Shown here piece after piece: positions 57,370 through 64,000 of a stretch of 64,000 nucleotides of DNA (within the stretch, counting starts at the first letter, position 1; each line of letters opens with the position of its first letter). A program made the translations under genes and the position numbers. The stretch spans positions 148,447-212,446 of the forward strand of contig JAJKFJ010021810.1 of NCBI GenBank assembly GCA_027382625.1. The letters run 5' to 3'. Under the pieces are notes generated by a model, which ran no database searches, was not told where the DNA came from, and worked only from the letters and a program-made list of their open reading frames with translations. The DNA comes from Tetmemena sp. SeJ-2015. Lineage: Eukaryota; Ciliophora; Spirotrichea; Sporadotrichida; Oxytrichidae.

Positions 57370-59143
57370 ATGAATATCTTCGGAAAGAGTCTTATCTCCA
57401 AATCATAGGTAAGCATCACACTCAGAGTTTAACCAAGTTCTTTGAATACTCATCCCCTGTATAGGCCGGCCAGAGAGGTTTCGCCTCAACCATCAGACCA
57501 GTTCTTGAGTCAAAGATAGCTGAATAGCAGAAAATCTTCACCGCATTCAAGAAAGAGTAAATTATCAAGTCTTCTTTTTAATGAGCATGGCAACACTAAG
57601 GTGGGTTTAAAAAGTTATAGACATGCTTTTTATGGGTGACATCACAGTAGGATCAGTCGTTGGCGGCATGAGAGGCATGATGGGACTCATGTACGAGACT
57701 TCAAAGCTCCACCACATCCAGGGTATTAACTACAGAGAGAAGGACCTCTTCGAAATCAGAGAGCAGGCCCCAAGAGCACCAAACGGCTCTGAGCCCCTTC
57801 CCGAGGGAATACTGTGGCTCCTCCTCACTGGAGAATTCCCAGATGAATAGCAGCTCGAGGCATTCAGAGATGAACTTTTTAAGAGAGGTGCCCTCTCTGA
57901 TAATGAGGAGGCTCTCATTTAATTGAGAAATGAAGTGTTTTAAAAAATCTCATCAAAAGCTTCCCCCCTACCATGCACCCTATGACTGCCTTCTCTATGG
58001 GAGTGATGGCTTGCCAGTCCAACAGCAAGTTCGCCAGAGCCTACAGAGACGGAGTTCACAAGAGCAAGTATATACCTCTATCACATTTGATTATCTTTGC
58101 TAAGTATTGGGAGAGCACTCTCGAAGATGCACTGGACGTTGTTGCCAAGTCAAGCAGAATCGCAGCACTCGTATTCTAAAACTCATATGGCAAGGGCAAG
58201 ACCTTCGGCCATGCTGACTCCAGCCTCGACTACGGTGCTAACTTCTCTAAGCAACTTGGCTTCGAAGACCACAAGTTCTGGGAGCTTATGAGACTATACA
58301 TCGTTCAATTATAATATCTCATCTCATTGAAATAGTTCTCCATGCGTAAGTTACATTACTGAAATGCCATACTGAATGTTTGATTATAGTGACCACGAAG
58401 GTGGAAACGTCAGTGCCCACGCCACTCACTTGGTCGGCAGCACCTTAGCTGACCCCTACCTCTCATTCGCAGCAGGTATGAACGGACTTGCTGGTCCTCT
58501 CCACGGACTCGCCAACCAAGAGTGCCTCAGATTCCTCCTCGACTTCACTGACAAGTACGGCCACAAGTGGAATGACCACGATATTCGTGATTACGTCAAC
58601 TCAACCCTCGCCTCAGGAAAGGTAGTGCCAGGATATGGCCACGCCGTCCTCAGACAGACTGACCCTAGATTCGTGCTCCAGATGGAGTACGCCAGTCACT
58701 ATATCAAGAACGACAACCTCGTCAAATAAATTATGAATGCTTTGTTATTCTCTTTATTTATTAGTCAACTTGGTTAAGGCTTGCTACAGAGTCATCCCTG
58801 ACAAAAAATCCCATATTCATGTTAATGATTATCTTTAATGACGAGCTTGGAAAGACTGGCAAGATCTCAAATTAAAATATTTACTCATTTTATTGATTCT
58901 CCAACCCCTGGCCCAACGTTGATGCTGGTTCAGGTGCTCTTTTGATGCACTACGGTTTGAATCAGTTCGACTACTATACCGTGCTCTTCGGAGTTTCCAG
59001 AGCCTTCGGAGTCATGGCTGCTCAAGTAAATAAGCTATTAAATTTGTTTTTAAGTGTGGAGCAGAGCATTGAACTTGCCCATCGAGAGACCTAATTCAGT
59101 GACCCTATCTCACCTCATCAAGGTAGTGAAGGACGAGCTTTGA
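57370..59143 (+). CDS. CS: Citrate synthase
   Basis: This enzyme condenses acetyl-CoA with oxaloacetate in the TCA cycle, presumably in mitochondria given the short N-terminal leader [20 protein letters not shown]. From ATG 57370, with two GT-AG introns and nine IESs removed, the protein is about 465 residues, normal for the eukaryotic type. Visible motifs are [56 protein letters not shown] (first catalytic His), [15 protein letters not shown] (second), [20 protein letters not shown] (catalytic Asp) and [17 protein letters not shown]. It ends LIKVVKDEL before TGA 59141-59143. A KDEL C-terminus is odd for a mitochondrial enzyme. The gene lies 260 bp downstream of the histidine kinase on the same strand, with no functional link implied. 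Confidence 0.97.
57409..57464 (+). other. Spliceosomal intron 1 of citrate synthase
   Basis: This 56-bp GTAAG...TATAG segment lacks flanking direct repeats, so it is an intron rather than an IES. Removal joins LISKSQ to AGQRGFAST. Confidence 0.85.
57558..57585 (+). other. Citrate synthase IES 1, pointer GAG
   Basis: GAG occurs at 57555-57557 and 57583-57585. Removal joins [14 protein letters not shown]. Confidence 0.9.
57607..57637 (+). other. Citrate synthase IES 2, pointer TGGGT
   Basis: TGGGT occurs at 57602-57606 and 57633-57637, only 16 bases after IES 1. Removal joins [18 protein letters not shown]. Confidence 0.95.
57919..57953 (+). other. Citrate synthase IES 3, pointer CTCAT
   Basis: CTCAT occurs at 57914-57918 and 57949-57953. 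Removal joins [19 protein letters not shown]. Confidence 0.95.
58072..58107 (+). other. Citrate synthase IES 4, pointer AAGTAT
   Basis: AAGTAT occurs at 58066-58071 and 58102-58107. Removal joins [19 protein letters not shown]. Confidence 0.95.
58307..58338 (+). other. Citrate synthase IES 5, pointer GTTC
   Basis: GTTC occurs at 58303-58306 and 58335-58338. Removal joins [12 protein letters not shown] just before the active-site HADHEGGN, which itself spans intron 2. Confidence 0.95.
58346..58389 (+). other. Spliceosomal intron 2 of citrate synthase
   Basis: A 44-bp GTAAG...TTATAG segment splits the Ala codon of LHADHEGG. It lies seven bases after IES 5, so intron and IES are nearly adjacent. 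Confidence 0.9.
58726..58768 (+). other. Citrate synthase IES 6, pointer GTCAA
   Basis: GTCAA occurs at 58721-58725 and 58764-58768. Removal joins [18 protein letters not shown]. Confidence 0.95.
58803..58842 (+). other. Citrate synthase IES 7, pointer TGAC
   Basis: TGAC occurs at 58799-58802 and 58839-58842. Removal joins [13 protein letters not shown]. Confidence 0.95.
58869..58901 (+). other. Citrate synthase IES 8, pointer TCTC
   Basis: TCTC occurs at 58865-58868 and 58898-58901. Removal joins [18 protein letters not shown]. Confidence 0.95.
59028..59055 (+). other. Citrate synthase IES 9, pointer AAGT
   Basis: AAGT occurs at 59024-59027 and 59052-59055. Removal joins [20 protein letters not shown]. 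Confidence 0.95.
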
Positions 59144-60599
59144 GCGCCCTGAGACAGAGGCGGAGGTTTCTCCCACTCTAGAGTATAAGCAGAATAAAGC
59201 GACTGAGGGTAGAGGATATTCCAGTATCACATAAATATGGTTAGTTTTATTACGTCCGCAATACCTCAAACCCTCAGTGAATAAGATTTTAGCTATAAAT
59301 GAATATCAGCCGCAATCTCAGTCCATAAATAAAATCAATTTATTTCTTAAAATTAGGCAAATCTTATTACAAATTTAAAAAAGCTATTCTTTTAAACTTA
59401 ATTTATAATGATTATAATATATATGTAGTCAGTCCAAATAAAAGGATTTTATTATTTATTTAAACTTTATTTCTAATGTCTGGCGCAAAAAAAAATCAAA
59501 ATATTAAAGATTTTTGCAGAAAATATAATTAACTAGAGGCAATTATTGAAAATAAATATCAGAGAGCTGAGGAAAATATTTTAATAAAAAAGAAAATTAT
59601 GAATTAATGAGAATAATTTGACTTCCTATTTAAATATGTTATATTTTCCTTATATTCCTACTGCTAAAATATTATATGAGAAAGAGTTTCTATATTATTA
59701 ATTTTAGGCTGGGTAAAAAATAATTATAATTTAATTTTTTAAGGAAAGTCAAATTTCAAATTTCTTAGTCCTTTTATATATTATTATTCTCACTATATAT
59801 ATTTACTAACTGTCTCAATTTTAGTATTCATTTACTGGATTAAATTAGGTAGAAGAGCAAAACATAATATAAAGTATTTTTTTAAAAAAAAACTAGCACT
59901 TATTACAGTAGTAATAATTTAAACAGACTCATCCTATGTAAATATCAAAGCATAGAATAATTATCTTTGAAATTAAATTCCTACTCTTGATATTATATAG
60001 AGTAAAGAGTTTTATATTGCAAAAATATAAAAGGATTTGTAAGTTTTTACAAATAAATAATTAAGACATTCTAGATAATCATCTAATAAAGATATGAAGA
60101 TATAAATTAAAAATAAACTGCTTTTACAAAGAATGGCTAATATTTTACTAAGTATGGTTATCCTAGAAGTACTTGACTTTTTCACAATTAAAGATAAAAT
60201 TAATTTGCAAAACCTCTCACATATTTTCTATGATAGATTTATACCCTCTTCATATCAAACCTCTAAATTACTGCAAATCAAAAGGATCATAGTTATTACA
60301 CATTTTTGTTCCTATTTTTAAATTATGATTTAGAAATTATTGCAAAATTTAAGAATATTTAGCGCGCTAAAAATAAGACAATAGATTTAGTATTTTTCTA
60401 TCCTTCTTCGAATTCACATCATTAGAGAAGCAAAAGCATAAGACTTCCTTTTAGATAAATATTAGCAAAGCATTGTGTCGACTTCCAGGATCTTGGCTAT
60501 TCCATCCTCTTTCCATTTAATGATATATCTCAAAATTTTAATGAATAATTAACTTAATTAAGTATAATAAAAAAATGGAATAGGCAAAGTGTCTCAGAA
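59144..60599. other. Very AT-rich, gene-poor stretch
   Basis: About 70 bases after the citrate synthase stop the sequence falls into a strongly AT-rich composition. A 62-codon frame at 60133-60321 is open, but its composition matches its surroundings and I do not call it a gene. This may be germline-limited DNA. Confidence 0.45.
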
Positions 60600-61440
60600 A
60601 TGAATGATGATAATTATAGCATTCGATAAGCCCTTAACCATTGTAATTTTTGAGCGGAAGAGTTCAGAATGATAAGCCCTCAATAATTTCATGGAGACTA
60701 CATTGAAGAAGATTATGGGTGCTCACAACATATTTCGCTACATAGGCGTGATATTGAAATGCTTGAAGAAAAATCTCATATTAATTTTTCATAAGCTATC
60801 GGAGAGGCTGCAGATCAAGGTGTGAATCTGTCATTTAAATTGACATCATGCTGCAGCTCCCTGATTATTATTTGAATGAATCAACGATTTAAATTAAGTA
60901 TATCGAATAAGGCTTTGATTTCAGAAGTCAAAATTTAAATTATATCTATATTTAAGAAAATAATTTATGTTTTACAAGTGGATCTTGATTTCCCAATTAA
61001 AAATATAAAGATTGTATTTAAAGTGTGTAAGCTTGAAGTAAGGGGTGATAAAAATATATTTCATAAGCTTAGACCGCTTTCATAACCAAGAAAACAAACC
61101 CTTTTCGTGAGAGTAAAAAGTACTTTGATTTATTGCTACGGGGGAAATCACTACCGCAGTAACAGGTACGATACTCAGCTAGATTAGAATTTATAATTCA
61201 TACTTTTATTGATTAGTGGAATGAAATTGCACCATTTCCATAAGAAGAAGCTCTTTCAAGGAGCTTCGCCCTCAACATTAGAGATAAATACATTTATATT
61301 TTTGCCAAAGAATATTGGTTTTTCGAAGAATCTGGTTTCTACTTGTGGAATAATTTATTAATTATAATAAAAATAATGGATTTATGCTTAGTAGGAAAAG
61401 CTGCGTGGCAATTCATTCTCAAATAAAGCAGCAGTCCTCC
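60600..61440 (+). CDS. Kelch-like repeat protein, fragmentary
   Basis: From ATG 60600 pieces read MNDDNYSIRQALNHC, then MISPQQFHGDYIEEDYGCSQ and RRDIEMLEEKSHINFSQAIG (about 60670-60810), then LQLPDYYLNESTIQIKYIEQ. The best kelch-type signal is RVKSTLIYCYGGNHYRSNRY followed by QWNEIAPFPQEEALSRSFAL and DKYIYIFAKEYWFFEE (about 61110-61340), with the Gly-Gly and Trp spacing of beta-propeller blades. Frame changes around 60650, 60850, 60975, 61190 and 61350 imply several IESs in AT-rich DNA. Neither end is secure. Confidence 0.4.
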
Positions 61441-61955
61441 TTAAGGTAGTCTTATTTTAAAATTTTAATCAAACCTATTAATAAATTATTTTCTTAATTG
61501 GGAAATTTGAAAGAATGTTTCTCAGCAAATTTAGATTTATAGATTTATGGCTAAGATTTTTGTTCAAAATTCCCCATTTTAGATCAGGTCTTAGGGATAA
61601 AAAATCACATAATTTCATACTAATTGTCCCTATAATATTGTTGCATATTCTTTCTTCTTAAATTTTAAAGCAGTATTCCCTATAATTTATTTCTTTGGAA
61701 TATAATTGTGGAGATTAGACATTGAAAATCAAGAAAACAACATTGATGTTTTTTTTAAGCAGTCATTTAATTTTATGAATCCTTAAAAGCGTACATTGAA
61801 GACTAATAATGGACTAAAATGTCAGTTAAACTAAATATTAGATTAACTTTTGGATTTTATTCTTTTGAGAAGGACTAAATAATATTATTTTCTCAACCAA
61901 CAGTCGATTATTTTAATATAGGGAGAATACGAAATAGTGATTTAGTAAATAAAAT
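61441..61955. other. AT-rich, no supported gene
   Basis: Some short plus-strand frames could be further blades of the kelch-like gene, but I cannot join them. Confidence 0.3.
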
Positions 61956-62452
61956 TCATTTAGAAACAAATAAAGTGCACTTTGTATTGAATACTATTTT
62001 GTATTAGCTTTCTCCTTGTCCTTAGTCTTATTTGAACTTTTATTTTAATTGCTCTAATTTTCTCTTTTTCACTTATTTAGTTCCTTCCTCTGAACAGCGA
62101 AGCCCTTTAATATTTTAGTAAATCGATAGCCATTCATTTGGACTTACCTTCTTCTTTGAATTGGAGAGATCGTTTTGTCTGTGCATAGTAATTCAAAAAC
62201 GAATCAGAGACTGATTCTGGAAGAGTAGAGCATTTAAAAGACTCTTTTGCACTGCATCGCTTTTTTGAAAGTATCTCAGTTAGCTTATTAAGGTATAAGA
62301 GCAAGACTTAAATATTAGCTAAACTCAAATATAATTATTATAATTATTGTCAAATAATTAGGTTTACTTACTAAGATGGGCTACCAACAATATCTCAAGA
62401 GTGTCTACTTATTTCTCCATTTTCTTCTGAATTCTTTTTCTTCCATTGACAT
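61956..62452 (-). CDS. Small basic hypothetical protein
   Basis: From ATG 62452 the frame reads MSMEEKEFRRKWRNKQTLLR, followed by a GTAAGT insert (about 62312-62372). Next is LLLYLNKLTEILSKKRCSAK and SVSDSFLNYYAQTKRSLQFK, a second GTAAGT...AG segment (about 62108-62152), and a Lys/Gln-rich end at TGA 61956-61958. Its GC content is higher than the surroundings, which supports coding. Splice phases are not fully resolved and the family is unknown. Confidence 0.4.
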
Positions 62453-62541
62453 TTAATTAATGAATGAATTTATTATATATATATATTGATCAATTAAACA
62501 GCTGTTATCTCATATTAAACTTATAAAGTATATTTAAGGAA

Positions 62542-62898
62542 ATGACAATAACTGATGATCAATTTAACTTCAACCTAATAATTTAAAATATTGATCCTGC
62601 TTTCAATAACTGTGAGAGATTGGTATTTCAGTTTGATGATCCCTTAGAGATGACTAAATATTCTCAGATTGGTTATACTAACTAGTTAGGGCTATGGAAT
62701 TATGAGTAATACTCGCTGAGATCTGACAACCTCTTCTATGCAACTGAAAAGGGTACGATAATCTACCACTAATATCTCAAACATATTCAAATTTTAAATA
62801 TTTTAATGACCATGATTAAAATTAAATATGATTACATAAATATGAGTGAAACTTGGACATATATTACTTTGAATTATTCCTTAATAGAATTAAATTGA
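62542..62898 (+). CDS. Hypothetical protein start, possibly kelch-like
   Basis: From ATG 62542 the frame reads MTITDDQFNFNLIIQNIDPA, then CERLVFQFDDPLEMTKYSQI and SDNLFYATEKGTIIYHQYL. After about 62790 it becomes AT-rich and is probably non-coding despite staying open to TGA 62896-62898. A later coding-like patch at about 63140-63215 (KDSDEEGLQQINIEYMIPRI) could be another MDS of the same gene. Confidence 0.3.
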
Positions 62899-64000
62899 TT
62901 CTTTAAAAACTTTTATACTCTTTTTTTTTAGAGACTTTTATGTCTTAATTTTTTTTATTGTCTAAGAGTAAGAATTTATTTTTCAAATATATTGTCCAAG
63001 ATTAACATTGAGATACTTTTTCTTGTCAAATTAAGAATGTTTTACTCTTATTCTTTATTTTCAAAAATTTAAATGGAAAATAAGTTCTTACCTTTGTTAA
63101 TTAATTACGCATCTTTAATTAAATTAGAAGATATAAAACACCAAAAAGACTCAGATGAAGAAGGTCTATAATAAATCAATATAGAATACATGATTCCTCG
63201 CATTATACCCAATAAATAAGGACAAATTCTTAACTTCCGATGAAATATGTTAAATAATTGTTTCTTAAATTGCTATTCTACTGTAATGATTTATTATCTC
63301 TATTTATCTATCCAATTTTTAATAGATAAGTCACATCATAGAATATCAACTCTATATAACTAATTCTTTAGGAAAAATTAAATAAATTTTCTAAAACTCA
63401 ATATAAATTATAATGACTAATAAGATTTGTTCTTATTGATCTTTAATCCTCTGAAATATATTAAGAAATATAATTACCGTTATGATTTTTTATTGTTAGC
63501 CTTTATAAATTTTAATTTGATTTCTCAAAAATTTACCAAAATTTGATTTAATCTGAAACAAAATAAATGTCATTTAGAATACCTTCCAACGATAATGATT
63601 ATATATTTGAAGTAATAGTTTCTTGAATTTTTCAATAAATCTTTTTCTTCAAAAGTTTTGATTTATCAAATTTATTCTTTAATTTTCCTTTTTAGCTTCT
63701 AAATAAGAAGCGTTAATAGTAGAGGCTTATTCTAAATTGGTTTGTTAGTCTTTAACTTTCAATAAATATCTTTCACATTTAGACATAAATTCATGAAAAT
63801 TTTTTTTATTTTGATTTAGTTTTTTATTTTGAAATAACTTTCTAACTCGAATTTCCCATTTACGATATTATATCAATTATTTGGAACTCATTTAGAAATA
63901 GATTTTTATGAAATCAAATTAAATATACTATTTAATTTGGGAAAGTTAATTCTTCAAAAATATTGCTTACCTACCGCGGCTGAATTATCCCTAGATCAGT
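62899..64000. other. AT-rich end of window
   Basis: Apart from the coding-like patch near 63140-63215, nothing is supported. A (TA)n run lies just upstream at about 62474-62488. Confidence 0.4.

Noticed and set aside
60133..60321. 62-codon ORF in the AT-rich region
   Set aside because: Codon composition matches the surrounding AT-rich DNA, and there is no motif or flanking coding block.
1..64000. Scrambled MDS order (permuted or inverted segments), as in many Oxytricha genes
   Set aside because: Every gene I could follow has MDSs in linear order and a single orientation; unresolved junctions near 10-12 kb and 37-39 kb could hide scrambling, but I saw no positive evidence.

Overview
The window reads as germline (micronuclear) DNA of a spirotrich ciliate of the Oxytricha/Stylonychia/Tetmemena kind. 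Long reading frames on both strands are continuous only if TAA and TAG are read as glutamine and TGA is the only stop. Conserved proteins are interrupted every 100-300 bases by AT-rich inserts of about 20-50 bp, each flanked by a short direct repeat (3-9 bp pointer). Removing one repeat copy plus the insert restores the conserved frame exactly. These are internal eliminated sequences (IESs) between macronuclear-destined segments (MDSs). Ordinary short GT-AG introns coexist with them. Citrate synthase (57.4-59.1 kb) is the proof case, with nine IESs and two introns.

Layout. 0-10 kb: a VTT/DedA-type membrane protein (+), an Rxt3-domain protein (+), a SAPS-type PP6 regulatory subunit (-) and a zinc-finger/coiled-coil protein (-). 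10-15.4 kb: a mosaic with a bZIP/coiled-coil-like gene (-), a decayed DDE transposase and a degenerate MT-A70-like gene (+). 15.4-28.3 kb: a coiled-coil gene (-), a ~7-kb AIR9-like/coiled-coil/Cys-His gene (+), a Gln-rich PC4 coactivator (-) and another Gln-rich coiled-coil gene (-). 29.8-34.8 kb: an F-box/jacalin-like gene (+), a small LYR-like gene (-), a protein with two E2F/DP-like winged helices and an FHA domain (+), and a secreted protein (+). 35-47.8 kb: one very large gene for a TRP/polycystin-type channel with a long N-terminal region, split by a 4.04-kb TBE-like transposon that occupies a single IES. 48-52 kb: a secretory-pathway GT2 glycosyltransferase (-) and three tandem Cys/Tyr-rich single-pass membrane proteins (+). 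52.5-59.1 kb: a hybrid histidine kinase (+) and citrate synthase (+). 59.1-64 kb: very AT-rich DNA with a kelch-like gene and two weak genes.

Genes lie on both strands, are often under 200 bp apart and share no pathway. This fits a germline chromosome from which separate gene-sized somatic chromosomes are cut, rather than operons. Neighbouring genes therefore need not work together. The exception is the Cys/Tyr-rich trio, which is a local duplication. MDS order was linear wherever I could follow it, and I did not find a convincingly scrambled gene. CDS coordinates span from first to last recognised MDS and include introns and IESs. No tRNA, rRNA or CRISPR array was seen.
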